Positions 24,172 through 32,110 of a DNA stretch of 35,610 bases are shown piece after piece. The stretch comes from Phycisphaerales bacterium UBA6054 (GTDB lineage: Bacteria > Planctomycetota > Phycisphaerae > Phycisphaerales > UBA1924). Within the stretch, counting starts at the first letter, position 1; each line of letters begins with the position of its first letter. The notes below the pieces were generated by a model that saw only the letters and a program-made list of their open reading frames with translations, was not told where the DNA came from and searched no databases. Location of the stretch: positions 1 to 35,610 of the forward strand of contig DIYM01000064.1 of the NCBI GenBank assembly GCA_002429045.1, given 5' to 3'. Position numbers and translations under genes: made by a program.

Positions 24172-24655
24172 ATCGACAACGCCCACCCCCGCGACCAAAC
24201 GCCGGCGGTCCGTCTGGCCCTACGCGCTGACCGCCATGTTCTGCGTGCATGCCAGCATCGTTTTCATCACCATGACGTTCGCGTCCAAGACGCCGGCCAA
24301 CGCGGAGCCGGACTACTACGAGAAAGCCATCGCCTGGAACGACGCGTCCGAGTCGCGGCTGACCGTGCGCCGTGAGGGCTGGTCCGTCCAGGCGGCATCG
24401 GAAGACCGAACCGTCACGGTCCGTCTCGCCGATCGCTCGGACGCACCGATCGGCGGCGCGTCCGTCGTCGCGGTCTCGTTGCACCGGGCGAGCCCGCTGG
24501 ATCGCACCGTGCTCGAGTTCGAGGAGGGCACGGGCGGTCGGTACACCGCGCAGCTGCCCAGCGATCGAGCGGGTCTCTGGGACCTCCGGCTGTCGATCAC
24601 CACCGCGGACGGCAAGCACGCGCTGATCGCCGAGACGGTCGAACTCAAGCCGTGA
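24164..24655 (+). CDS. ccoH: CcoH/FixH family cbb3 assembly protein
   Basis: A 163-residue protein with one N-terminal helix (about 18-38, YALTAMFCVHASIVFITMTF) and a periplasmic beta-rich domain. PDYYEKAIAWND (about 49-60) is the family hallmark. FixH/CcoH proteins bind early cbb3 assembly intermediates and are needed for a stable oxidase. AAGGAG lies 10 nt before ATG 24164. The start overlaps the end of ccoG by 8 bp and the stop overlaps the next gene by 4 bp (GTGA). The longer reading starting upstream at 24032 is a shadow of ccoG. Confidence 0.92.
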   Translation: MAESTTPTPATKRRRSVWPYALTAMFCVHASIVFITMTFASKTPANAEPDYYEKAIAWNDASESRLTVRREGWSVQAASEDRTVTVRLADRSDAPIGGASVVAVSLHRASPLDRTVLEFEEGTGGRYTAQLPSDRAGLWDLRLSITTADGKHALIAETVELKP

Positions 24656-25440
24656 ACACCGAGCTTGCCATCCTTTCCGCGGTGCTGGTGGCTTCGCTCA
24701 TCGGCTCGCCGCATTGCGCCGGCATGTGCGGTGGGCTCATGCTCTTCGCCCTCGGGGCGGACTCGGAACAGCCCAAGGGCAGGCGGGCCAGGCTGCAACT
24801 CGCGTATCACGGCGGGAGGCTGGCCAGCTACCTATTGCTGGGTGCGGCGGCGGGCGCGATCGGGGCCGCGATCGATTTCACGGGCCGATTCGCCGGTGTC
24901 CAGCGGGCCGCGGCCGTCATTGCCGGCGCCATGATGATCGCGTTCGGGCTCGCGTTGCTGGCCCGGACGCTGGGCGTCCGCACGGGGCGCCTCAGGATGC
25001 CCAGGCGGATCGGCGCCCTCTTGGAACGCCTGCACCGCGTCGCGTTCGCGCTCAAGCCGACGAACCGGGCGGTCACCATCGGATTGCTCACCGCGTTGCT
25101 CCCCTGCGGCTGGCTGTACGCGTTCGCGTTCACCGCGGCGGGGACCGCCAGCCCGCTGATGGGTGCGGCGGTCATGGGCACGTTCTGGCTGGGCACCGTG
25201 CCGCTCATGGCGGCGCTCGGCGCGGGCATCCAGCTGCTCACCCGTCCGTTGCACGCACACATGCCGCTGATCACGGGGCTGGCGGTCACCGCGGTCGGGA
25301 TCTACACGGCTATGGGGCGCCTGCAAGCCCCCGAGATGACCCGCTCGAACCTCAACATCACCGAGGTGCGCGGGCAGGGTTCCCCCGTGGTCCCGACCGA
25401 CGCCGATGCGTCCTGCCCGTTGTGCCACACCGAGGATTGA
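24652..25440 (+). CDS. TauE/SafE (DsbD_2-like) membrane protein with C-terminal CPLCH
   Basis: A 262-residue protein with about six helices. The first contains GSPHCAGMCGG (about 18-28), the Cys/His/Met motif typical of the 'sulfite exporter TauE/SafE' or DsbD_2-type proteins found next to ccoI, which are thought to handle copper for oxidase assembly. A second conserved block, LLPCGWLYAFAF (about 149-160), follows in the fourth helix. GTG 24652 overlaps the ccoH stop (GTGA). Unusually, the protein ends in CPLCHTED, a CxxCH sequence at the very C-terminus. That could be a second metal site, while haem attachment would need the tail to be periplasmic. ccoI starts 8 bp downstream. Confidence 0.9.
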   Translation: MNTELAILSAVLVASLIGSPHCAGMCGGLMLFALGADSEQPKGRRARLQLAYHGGRLASYLLLGAAAGAIGAAIDFTGRFAGVQRAAAVIAGAMMIAFGLALLARTLGVRTGRLRMPRRIGALLERLHRVAFALKPTNRAVTIGLLTALLPCGWLYAFAFTAAGTASPLMGAAVMGTFWLGTVPLMAALGAGIQLLTRPLHAHMPLITGLAVTAVGIYTAMGRLQAPEMTRSNLNITEVRGQGSPVVPTDADASCPLCHTED

Positions 25441-25448
25441 CCGACGCG

Positions 25449-27902
25449 ATGTCCGCGCTAAGCGCCCAACCCGAGCCACGCGCCGCCGAGCGGGTCCTGT
25501 GCACCCACTGCGAACTCCCCGTTCCGCCCGGGCTGGTCGAGCCCGGGAGCGAGCGGCAGTTCTGCTGCGCCGGCTGCAAGACCGTCTTCGGGGTGCTCTC
25601 GTCCGGCGGGCTCGAGGGCTATTACCGCGTCCGCGATGCCGCCGAGAGCAAACGCGAACGCCCGACCGTCACCGGCGCGAAGTACGACGAGTTCGATGAC
25701 CCGGCGTTCCAGGCGTCGGCGGTCCGGGACAGCGATGGCGCCGCCGAGACCGAGCTGCTGCTCGAGAACGTCCACTGCGCGGCGTGCGTGTGGCTGATCG
25801 AGCGTCTGCCCCGCGTGGTGCCCGGCGTGAGCGAATCGCGCGTGAACGTCCGCACGAGAATCGCAAGCATCCGCTACGACCGGGCGGCCACGAAGCTGTC
25901 CAAGATCGCCCGGACGCTCGATTCGCTCGGATACCCCGCCCACCCCGCGCGGGGGCAGGCCGCTCGCGATGCGCGGACCAGAGAAGACCGCGCGTTCCTC
26001 ATCCGGGTCGCGGTCGCGGGCGCGATCGCGGGGAACGTCATGCTCCTCGCGGTCGCGCTGTACGGCGGGCAACTCGCCTCGATCGATCCCTTCTGGGAGA
26101 ACTTCTTCCGCTGGATCTCGATGGGGCTGGGCGTGCTCAGCCTGGCGTGGCCGGGACGGACGTTCTTCCGCGGCGGGCTCGCGGCCCTTCGCACACGCAC
26201 CGCCCACCTCGACCTGCCGATCGCCATCGCGCTCGCGGCCGGCGGGGCGTGGGGTGTGCTCAACACCGTGCGCGGCGCGGGCGAGGTGTACTTCGACTCC
26301 CTGACGGTCCTCGTGTTCCTGCTCCTGGTCGGACGCTGGGTGCAGCACCGCCAGCAGCGGAGCGCCGCCGATCAGGTGGGGCTCATGCTCACGCTGACCC
26401 CGACGAGCGCGACGCTGGTCAACGGGGACGGCTCGACCAAGCAGGTCCCGATCGAGGCGCTCGGCGCCGGCTGTACCGCGCAGGTCGCGCCGGGGCAGGC
26501 GATCCCCGCGGACGGTGTCGTGGAGTCGGGCGAATCGGACATCGACGAATCGCTCCTGACCGGGGAGTCGCGGCCGGTCGCGGTGTCCGCGGGTTCCCCC
26601 GTCGCCGCGGGATCCATCAACACGACATCGACGATCCGGATGCGGGTGCAGGCGGCCGGCGAGCACACCCGCGTCGCACGCCTCATGCAACTGGTCGCCA
26701 GAGCGAGCGAGACCAAGCCGCCCATCGTGCGCCTGACCGACGCGATCGCCGGCCGGTTCGTCGTCGTCGTCATCTGTCTGGCGATCGCGACGACGGCGCT
26801 CTGGACGATGCGCGGGGATATCGCCGCGGGGTTCGAGCACGCCGCCGCGTTGCTGATCATCACCTGCCCGTGCGCCCTCGGGCTGGCCACGCCGATGGCG
26901 ATGTCCGTCGCGCTCGGGCGCGCCGCGCGACAGAACGCTCTCGTCAAGTCCGCCGCCGCGCTCGAGGCGCTCAGCAAGCCCGGGCGGATGGTCCTCGACA
27001 AGACGGGGACGATCACCAACGCGCGGACCACGGTCGCGTCCTTCAGCGGGCCGCCCGAACTCCGCGAGCTCGCCGCCGCGCTCGAGCAGCACTCGCCGCA
27101 CCCGCTCGCGCGGGCGATCACACAGGCGGTCCCCCGGGCGCTCGCGCCCGATGAGACCCGCCACATCCCCGGGCAAGGGATCCGGGGCGTGGTGGGGGGC
27201 ACCGGGTGCGCCGTCGGCACGCCCCGACTCATCGAGCGGATACTGGGTGAGCGCGGCGAGGCGATCCCCCCCTCGCTGGGTACGGCCGTCGAACGGGCCC
27301 GCTCGGCGTCGCTCACGCCCGTCGCGGTCTGGGGCGAGGGCATCGGCGTCGGGGTCTTCGCGATCGGGGACACCGTCCGCGAAGACTCGGCGGGCGCGAT
27401 CGGAGAACTCAAACAGCTGGGCTGGTCGGTCACCATCGCGTCGGGCGACGATCAGGCGGTCGTCGATCACACGGCCGAGAGCGTGGGTGTCGCCGATGCG
27501 CTGGGACGCCGTTCGCCCGAAGACAAGGCGGCTCTGATCACGCGGCTCACGGAAGAATCCGACGCGCCGGTCGTCATGGTCGGGGACGGCGTGAACGACG
27601 CGGGCGCACTCGCGGCCGCGACGGTCGGTGTGGCGGTGCACGGCGGGGCGGAGGCCTCGCTCGAAGCCGCAGACGTCTATCTCAACGAACCCGGCGTCGC
27701 GCCGCTCGTGGACCTGGTTCGTCTCTCGCGTCACACCAAACGCACCATCCGTCTGTGTCTCGCGGTCTCGCTGTCGTACAACGCCGCGGCGGCGACGCTG
27801 GCGATGTTCGGCTTCATCGACGCGCTGGCCGCCGCCGTGCTGATGCCGATCAGTTCGCTTGTGGTTGTGTCGCTGGCGATGCGCCCGGTACGATCCCGCT
27901 GA
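25449..27902 (+). CDS. ccoI: CcoI-type copper-transporting P1B ATPase
   Basis: An 817-residue P-type ATPase supplying copper for the cbb3 CuB centre. N-terminal cysteines CTHC (about 18-21) and FCCAGC (about 37-42) form the extra metal-binding region typical of FixI/CcoI. An HMA-like domain has CAAC (about 112-115). The membrane part carries CPC (473-475). DKTGT (D517 phosphorylated), HSPHPLARAI (the HP motif) and GDGVNDAGAL (712-721) define the catalytic core. ATG 25449 follows the TauE/SafE gene by 8 bp. The stop overlaps the ccoS start (TGATG). FixI/CcoI pumps are slow exporters that load periplasmic or membrane cuproproteins, as distinct from CopA detoxification pumps. Confidence 0.96.
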   Translation: MSALSAQPEPRAAERVLCTHCELPVPPGLVEPGSERQFCCAGCKTVFGVLSSGGLEGYYRVRDAAESKRERPTVTGAKYDEFDDPAFQASAVRDSDGAAETELLLENVHCAACVWLIERLPRVVPGVSESRVNVRTRIASIRYDRAATKLSKIARTLDSLGYPAHPARGQAARDARTREDRAFLIRVAVAGAIAGNVMLLAVALYGGQLASIDPFWENFFRWISMGLGVLSLAWPGRTFFRGGLAALRTRTAHLDLPIAIALAAGGAWGVLNTVRGAGEVYFDSLTVLVFLLLVGRWVQHRQQRSAADQVGLMLTLTPTSATLVNGDGSTKQVPIEALGAGCTAQVAPGQAIPADGVVESGESDIDESLLTGESRPVAVSAGSPVAAGSINTTSTIRMRVQAAGEHTRVARLMQLVARASETKPPIVRLTDAIAGRFVVVVICLAIATTALWTMRGDIAAGFEHAAALLIITCPCALGLATPMAMSVALGRAARQNALVKSAAALEALSKPGRMVLDKTGTITNARTTVASFSGPPELRELAAALEQHSPHPLARAITQAVPRALAPDETRHIPGQGIRGVVGGTGCAVGTPRLIERILGERGEAIPPSLGTAVERARSASLTPVAVWGEGIGVGVFAIGDTVREDSAGAIGELKQLGWSVTIASGDDQAVVDHTAESVGVADALGRRSPEDKAALITRLTEESDAPVVMVGDGVNDAGALAAATVGVAVHGGAEASLEAADVYLNEPGVAPLVDLVRLSRHTKRTIRLCLAVSLSYNAAAATLAMFGFIDALAAAVLMPISSLVVVSLAMRPVRSR

Positions 27903-28069
27903 TGTCGGTCGTCCTGATCATGCTGCCCATCGCCTTGCTGCTCGCCGGTCTCGGTGTGTGGGGGTTCATCCGCGCGGCCAAAGGCGGGCAGTTCGATGAC
28001 CTCGACACCCCGCCCCTGCGGGCGGTGTTCGACGACGACGAAACGCCCCCATCCAGCCCCAAACGCTGA
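27902..28069 (+). CDS. ccoS: CcoS family cbb3 maturation protein
   Basis: A 55-residue protein with one N-terminal helix (about 3-24) followed by KGGQFDDLDTPPLRAVFDDDE. The 'GQ(F/Y)DDL.(G/T)P..R.(L/V)FDD' signature is diagnostic for CcoS, which is needed to insert haem or copper into the cbb3 core. It overlaps the ccoI stop by one base (TGATG), and the longer upstream frame is a shadow of ccoI. It ends the assembly operon and converges on tRNA-Ala. Confidence 0.94.
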   Translation: MSVVLIMLPIALLLAGLGVWGFIRAAKGGQFDDLDTPPLRAVFDDDETPPSSPKR

Positions 28070-28090
28070 TCCGGCCCGCCAGAACCAACG

Positions 28091-28119
28091 AAAACGCCCC
28101 GGGCGGGTGGCCCAGGGCG
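28091..28119 (-). terminator. Intrinsic terminator of tRNA-Ala
   Basis: On the minus strand the arms CGCCCTGGGC and GCCCGGGGCG pair over 10 bp with one G-U pair, around the loop CACCC. TTTT follows (plus 28091-28094). The hairpin begins 9 nt after the tRNA 3' end. It sits 22 bp past the ccoS stop, where it may also slow plus-strand transcription, although it has no T-run on that side. Confidence 0.75.
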
Positions 28120-28127
28120 CGGTGCAG

Positions 28128-28200
28128 TGGAGCGGACGTGAGTCGAACACGCGACCTCATCATTGCGAACGATGCGCTCTACCAACTGAGCTACCGCCCC
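28128..28200 (-). tRNA. tRNA-Ala(CGC)
   Basis: A 73-nt cloverleaf including discriminator A73. The acceptor stem is GGGGCGG/CCGCTCC and contains the G3-U70 wobble pair, the key alanine identity element. The D arm is GCTC/GAGC. The anticodon stem is CATCG/TGATG with loop TTCGCAA, giving anticodon CGC (codon GCG). The T arm is GCGTG/CACGT with loop TTCGACT. CCA is not encoded (the next bases are CTG) and must be added. A CGC anticodon suits the GC-rich codon use here. Confidence 0.96.
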
Positions 28201-28211
28201 AACAGGTCAGA

Positions 28212-28217
28212 ATCGTA
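28212..28217 (-). promoter_or_regulatory. Possible -10 of the tRNA-Ala promoter
   Basis: TACGAT on the minus strand (four of six to TATAAT) lies 11 nt before the tRNA 5' end, so RNA would start about 5 nt upstream of the mature tRNA. No clear -35 is visible at the expected distance. Confidence 0.3.
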
Positions 28218-28310
28218 GGCCGCTGCCGTCGCCCGGAAGCCCCCGCGGGGCCCTGAAAACCGAGTTTGTGGGTCAGAATCCGCGGTCGCCCGGGAACCCG
28301 GCCGATCTAT

Positions 28311-28328
28311 ATGAGAATAGAATCTCAT
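28311..28328 (+). promoter_or_regulatory. Fur/Zur-like operator directly before znuA
   Basis: ATGAGA-ATAGAA-TCTCAT is a perfect 6-bp inverted repeat that ends 1 bp before the znuA ATG at 28330. Its size and base composition resemble Fur-family operators (Fur, Zur, Mur). The neighbouring operon is a zinc/manganese-type transporter, so a Zur site is the most natural reading. TAGAAT (28318-28323) inside it could be a -10, which would place the transcript start at or near the ATG. No Shine-Dalgarno is visible. Confidence 0.6.
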
Positions 28329-28329
28329 C

Positions 28330-29289
28330 ATGAAGATCAACAGCTTCCGTACATCGGTCACGCTGGCCGCGCTGATCGCGGGCGTGCTGGCGTTGCTGCT
28401 GCCGGGGTGCTCCGAGCCCGCGTCCGACCAGCCGCCGCTGGTGCTGGTCGAGGTCGCCCCGCTGGCGGGGCTGGTGCGCCCGCTCGTTGATCCGTCGGTG
28501 GAGGTCCGTCCGATTGTCCCGGCGGGGGTGTCGCCGCATGGCTATCAGCTCGCGCCTTCGGACGCCGCCGATCTGGCCCGCGCGACGCTGGTGATCACCG
28601 TGGGAGCCCCGCTGGAACCGGCGATCAACAGGGCGATCGATCGTGTGGTGGAACCGGGGTCGGTCTTCAGCATCGCGGACGTGCTGGGTATCGATGCGGC
28701 GGCGTGCGATCACCCGGGGCACGCGCACGGGCACGACCACTCGGAGGGTCACGAGCACGGCGCGGACCCGCATCTCTGGCTCGATCCGGGCCTGATGATC
28801 GAGATGGTCGAGCCGCTCGCCGACGCGATCGAGGCGCGGGGCATCGCGCACCCGCAGCTCTCGGGCTATCGCTCGCAACTGGCCGCGGGTCTCGAGAGCA
28901 TCGACGGCTCGTTCCGCCGACAGTTGGAGCCGTTCGCGGGCCGCGCGATCATCACGCATCACGACGCGTTCCGGCGTATCGCCGATCGGTACGGGCTGGA
29001 GGTCGGCGAGGTGATCCGCCCGGTGTCTTCGGTGGAGCCGACACCGGGCGATCTCGCGTTGGCCGCCGAGGCGATCCGCGATCATCAGGCCGGTGCGATC
29101 TTCATCGAACCGCAGTTTTCCGATGCGCTCCCACGCCGGATCGCCGAGCAGGCGGGCGTGAAGGTCTATACACTCGATCCTGTGGGCAGCGAAGACTGGA
29201 TCAATCTGATGCGGGCGAACCTCCGGGCCTTGGTCGCGGGCCTGTCCGAGCCGGTGCCCGGGTCGGCGGACGCCGAACCGCAGGGGTGA
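28330..29289 (+). CDS. znuA: Zinc/manganese-type ABC transporter substrate-binding lipoprotein (ZnuA-like)
   Basis: A 319-residue cluster A-I binding protein. The signal peptide ends in LLPGC (lipidated Cys near residue 27). Metal ligands expected in this family are visible: His in SPHGYQL (about residue 71), His in PHLWLDP (about 149), His in ITHHDAF (about 215-216) and an acidic residue in IFIEPQFS (about 259). Between the first two lies a His-rich loop, HPGHAHGHDHSEGHEHG (about 128-144), typical of zinc-binding members. No ribosome-binding site is seen, and a Fur-like operator abuts the ATG. It captures metal in the periplasm and hands it to the ZnuB/ZnuC-like pair that follows. Confidence 0.94.
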   Translation: MKINSFRTSVTLAALIAGVLALLLPGCSEPASDQPPLVLVEVAPLAGLVRPLVDPSVEVRPIVPAGVSPHGYQLAPSDAADLARATLVITVGAPLEPAINRAIDRVVEPGSVFSIADVLGIDAAACDHPGHAHGHDHSEGHEHGADPHLWLDPGLMIEMVEPLADAIEARGIAHPQLSGYRSQLAAGLESIDGSFRRQLEPFAGRAIITHHDAFRRIADRYGLEVGEVIRPVSSVEPTPGDLALAAEAIRDHQAGAIFIEPQFSDALPRRIAEQAGVKVYTLDPVGSEDWINLMRANLRALVAGLSEPVPGSADAEPQG

Positions 29290-29291
29290 GC

Positions 29292-30164
29292 GTGAGGGCA
29301 GAGCATGCCGTCGAGATCGAGGGCGTGTCGTTCGCGTACCCGGCCCGCGCGGTCGGGGAGCAGCCGGTGCGGGCGCTCGATCGGATCACCATGCCCGTCC
29401 GAGCGGGCACCCGCCTGGGCGTGCTGGGCCCGAACGGCGGGGGTAAATCCACGCTGGTCAAACTCATCTTGGGCCTGATCGAGCCGGACGAGGGGCGGGT
29501 CACGGTTCTGGGCCTGCGCCCGCCCGAGGCCCGGCGTCGCGGGCTGATCGGGTATCTCCCGCAGCGCACGACCGCCGAGACCGACTTCCCGATCTCTGTC
29601 CGTCAAGCGGTCGCGTTGCCGCTGGCGGCACGGAGCCGCGGGTGGATCCTGCGCGATCGACGAGCCGAGCGGGCCGCCGACGAGGCGCTCGGGCTGGTGG
29701 GCATGGATGGGTTTGGAGACCGCCCGGTCGGGGCACTCTCGGGAGGGCAACTGCAGCGCGCGTTGATCGCCCGGGCGGTTGTGTGCAAGCCCGAGTTGCT
29801 GGTGCTCGACGAGCCGACGGTCGGTGTCGACGCTGCTGGGCAGCAGCGGTTCGCAGATCTAATCAGCACGCTGCACGCCGGGCTTGGCATGACGATCATC
29901 ACGGTCTCGCACGACCTGCGCGCCATCGCCGCGGGCTCCGATCGCGTGGCCTGCCTGCACCGATCGGTGCACTTCCACGACGCCCCCGAGGGGCTCACGC
30001 CGGGGATCCTGGCCCAGGTGTTCGCTCACGACGTCGAGCCGCTCTTCGGGCGGTTGCACGTGGACGCGCACGCCGCGGACGCGTGCGAGGACCCATCGCA
30101 CCATCATCACTCAGGGCCCCGGGGGCAGAACGGCGCGTCCGGGCGCGAGGGGTCGGGCCGGTGA
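29292..30164 (+). CDS. znuC: Metal ABC transporter ATPase (ZnuC-like)
   Basis: A 290-residue ATP-binding subunit. Walker A is GPNGGGKST (about 45-53), the Q-loop is YLPQRT (about 92-97), the signature is LSGGQLQRALIARA (about 149-162), Walker B is LLVLDEPTVGVD (about 168-179) and the switch His is in TVSHDLRAI. The C-terminus carries SHHHH and other His residues (about 265-274), seen in some zinc-linked ATPases. GTG 29292 has AGGGG 5 nt upstream. GTG 29286 is an alternative that would overlap the znuA stop by 4 bp. The stop overlaps the permease start (GTGA). Confidence 0.94.
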   Translation: MRAEHAVEIEGVSFAYPARAVGEQPVRALDRITMPVRAGTRLGVLGPNGGGKSTLVKLILGLIEPDEGRVTVLGLRPPEARRRGLIGYLPQRTTAETDFPISVRQAVALPLAARSRGWILRDRRAERAADEALGLVGMDGFGDRPVGALSGGQLQRALIARAVVCKPELLVLDEPTVGVDAAGQQRFADLISTLHAGLGMTIITVSHDLRAIAAGSDRVACLHRSVHFHDAPEGLTPGILAQVFAHDVEPLFGRLHVDAHAADACEDPSHHHHSGPRGQNGASGREGSGR

Positions 30165-31015
30165 CGTTCCTCGAGCAGTTGCAGATCTTCGTGCCCGGCA
30201 TCGTGGTCGCGTTGCTTGTCGCGCTGCTGGGGGGCATGTTCTCGGTCATCGTCGTGATGAAGCGCTTGGCGTTCGTCGGGCAGGGCGTCTCGCACGCCGC
30301 GTTCGGCGGGGTCGGGCTCGCCGCGATCCTGGGGTTCGGATCCACCCTGGGCATCGACCCGCTCGCGAGGACCCTCGTCGTGGCGGTGTTCTCGATCGCG
30401 GCGGGGCTGATGGTGTCGCATCTCGCCAAACGCACCGAGCGGCGCACAGACACCGCGATCGGCATCGTGATGACGGCGAGCATGGCGCTGGGGTTCGTCC
30501 TGTACCGTCTGGCTGCGAACAGGGCGCGGGGCGCCGGCGCCGGCCCGCTGCCTTCCATCGAGGGGGTGCTGTTCGGCGAACTGCTCTCCATCTCCCCGGC
30601 CGCCGCGTGGACCACCGCGGGCGCGGTCGTTCTGATCGCGGCGGCGTTGTTCTGGAACCGGCGCGCGATCCTGCTCTGGTCGTTCGATGAGGCGTCGTGC
30701 GCGCCCAGCGGGCTGAACACCTCACGCTTGGGCATGCTGGTGCTCATCCTGCTCGCTTCGACGGTCGTGCTGGCCGTCCAGGTCGCGGGGGTGGTGCTCG
30801 CGACCGCGGTGCTGGTGCTGCCCGGCGCGACGGCGCTGCGCCTGACCCGGTCGCTCGTCCCCGCGTTCGTGTGCAGCGTGACGGTCGCGCTCTTGACGAT
30901 CGCGGCTGGGATCGGGCTCTCCGTGGAACTCGACTGGCCACCCGGAGCGACAATCGCGTTGACCCAGTGCGGGGTCTGGCTGCTCGCCGCGTTCGCGACC
31001 GGCTGGAAACGCTGA
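30161..31015 (+). CDS. znuB: Metal ABC transporter permease (ZnuB-like, ABC-3 family)
   Basis: A 284-residue permease with about eight helices. The ABC-3 family blocks are visible: VALLVALLGGMFSVIVVMKRLAF near the N-terminus, GVSHAAFGGVG (about 43-53), AIGIVMTASMALGF, and VLATAVLVLPGATAL (about 209-223). The last is the usual motif facing the ATPase. Start GTG 30161 overlaps the ATPase stop by 4 bp. With the previous two genes it completes a high-affinity divalent-metal importer. Zinc is likeliest given the His-rich loop of the binding protein, and manganese remains possible. Confidence 0.94.
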   Translation: MTFLEQLQIFVPGIVVALLVALLGGMFSVIVVMKRLAFVGQGVSHAAFGGVGLAAILGFGSTLGIDPLARTLVVAVFSIAAGLMVSHLAKRTERRTDTAIGIVMTASMALGFVLYRLAANRARGAGAGPLPSIEGVLFGELLSISPAAAWTTAGAVVLIAAALFWNRRAILLWSFDEASCAPSGLNTSRLGMLVLILLASTVVLAVQVAGVVLATAVLVLPGATALRLTRSLVPAFVCSVTVALLTIAAGIGLSVELDWPPGATIALTQCGVWLLAAFATGWKR

Positions 31016-31027
31016 CTACGGTTCGGC

Positions 31028-32110
31028 ATGGCACGACACAGCCCGCAATCGCCCTGGCTCGACGGCGCGACCCCGGATCAATCGCTCTTGGATACCGTCA
31101 CGATCGGGCATGTCCGGGACGCCGCGGACCGGATCGCGGGCGTCGCCCACCGCACCCCGGTGGTGACCAGCCGATCGATCGATGCGCTCACCGGGGCGAG
31201 CGTGCTGTTCAAGTGCGAGAACCTCCAGCGTGTCGGCGCGTTCAAGTTCCGGGGCGCGTACAACGCGCTCAGCCGCCTCCCGAGCGGATCCGGGGGAGTC
31301 ATCGCGTTCTCGTCCGGGAATCACGCGCAGGGCGTGGCGCTGGCGGCGGCGTTGCTGAATGTACCCGCGGTGATCGTCATGCCAGCCGACGCGCCCAAGA
31401 CCAAACGGGCCGCGACCGAGGCCTACCTGGCCCGCGCACCAGAGGGATCCCGGATCGTCGCGTACGACAGCAACGAGGAGCAGCGTGAGGAGATCGGCGG
31501 GCGGATCGCGCGGGACGAGGGGCTCACGCTGATCCCCCCCTATGACCATCCCGAGATCATCGCCGGTCAGGGGACGGCCGCGCTCGAGTTGGTCGATCAG
31601 GCTGTCGCGTCGGGATTCACGCCGATCGACCGTCTCTACGTATGCACGGGCGGTGGGGGTCTGCTGTCGGGGTGCGCGACGGTGTTCAAATCGCTCGCCC
31701 CCGGGTGCCTCGTCACCGGGGTGGAGCCCGCGAAGGGAGACGATGTCACCCGATCGTTCGCCGACGGCGTGCTCCGCCACGTGCGCGACCCGGACGAGAC
31801 CGCGACCACCATCGCCGACGGGGCGCGCACCCACTTCCCGGGGCGTCACACGCTGCCGATCATCCTCGATCGGGTCGACCGCATGCAGACGGTCGCGGAC
31901 CCCGACCTTGCCAGGGCGATGTTCCTGTGCCTGGAGCGCATGCGTATGGTGGTCGAGCCTACCGGCGCACTCGCGCTGGCGGGGCTGCTGCAAGACGCGG
32001 CCCGCGAGCCGGACGCGGTCCGGGGCAAGAACATCGCCGTGCTGATCACCGGGGGGAACCTCGACCTCGATCAGATCCCCTCGATCCGCGCGATCGCCCG
32101 GGGATCGTGA
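31028..32110 (+). CDS. Threonine/serine dehydratase-like PLP enzyme
   Basis: A 360-residue fold-type II PLP enzyme. LFKCENLQRVGAFKFRGAYN (about 59-78) contains the Lys that binds PLP. SSGNHAQGVALAA (about 97-109) binds the substrate carboxylate. CTGGGGLLSGC (about 207-217) is the phosphate-binding glycine loop. There is no C-terminal ACT-like domain, so it belongs with catabolic threonine dehydratases, serine racemases or threo-3-hydroxyaspartate lyases rather than with allosteric biosynthetic IlvA. It deaminates Thr or Ser to 2-oxoacids. It lies 12 bp after znuB on the same strand and has no clear Shine-Dalgarno. Its stop abuts that of the convergent nitrilase-like gene. Confidence 0.92.
   Translation: MARHSPQSPWLDGATPDQSLLDTVTIGHVRDAADRIAGVAHRTPVVTSRSIDALTGASVLFKCENLQRVGAFKFRGAYNALSRLPSGSGGVIAFSSGNHAQGVALAAALLNVPAVIVMPADAPKTKRAATEAYLARAPEGSRIVAYDSNEEQREEIGGRIARDEGLTLIPPYDHPEIIAGQGTAALELVDQAVASGFTPIDRLYVCTGGGGLLSGCATVFKSLAPGCLVTGVEPAKGDDVTRSFADGVLRHVRDPDETATTIADGARTHFPGRHTLPIILDRVDRMQTVADPDLARAMFLCLERMRMVVEPTGALALAGLLQDAAREPDAVRGKNIAVLITGGNLDLDQIPSIRAIARGS

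Noticed and set aside
21835..24198. A 787-codon minus-strand frame opposite ccoP-ccoG
   Set aside because: It spans several real plus-strand genes and has no family features; it is a composition artefact.
25458..27734. A 758-codon minus-strand frame opposite ccoI
   Set aside because: The P-type ATPase motifs DKTGT, CPC and GDGVND lie on the plus strand; the reverse frame is low in structure and rich in Arg, Gly and Asp.
28128..28280. tRNA-linked integration site
   Set aside because: There is a 10-bp direct repeat near the tRNA, but no copy of the tRNA 3' end, no integrase and no foreign-looking genes nearby.
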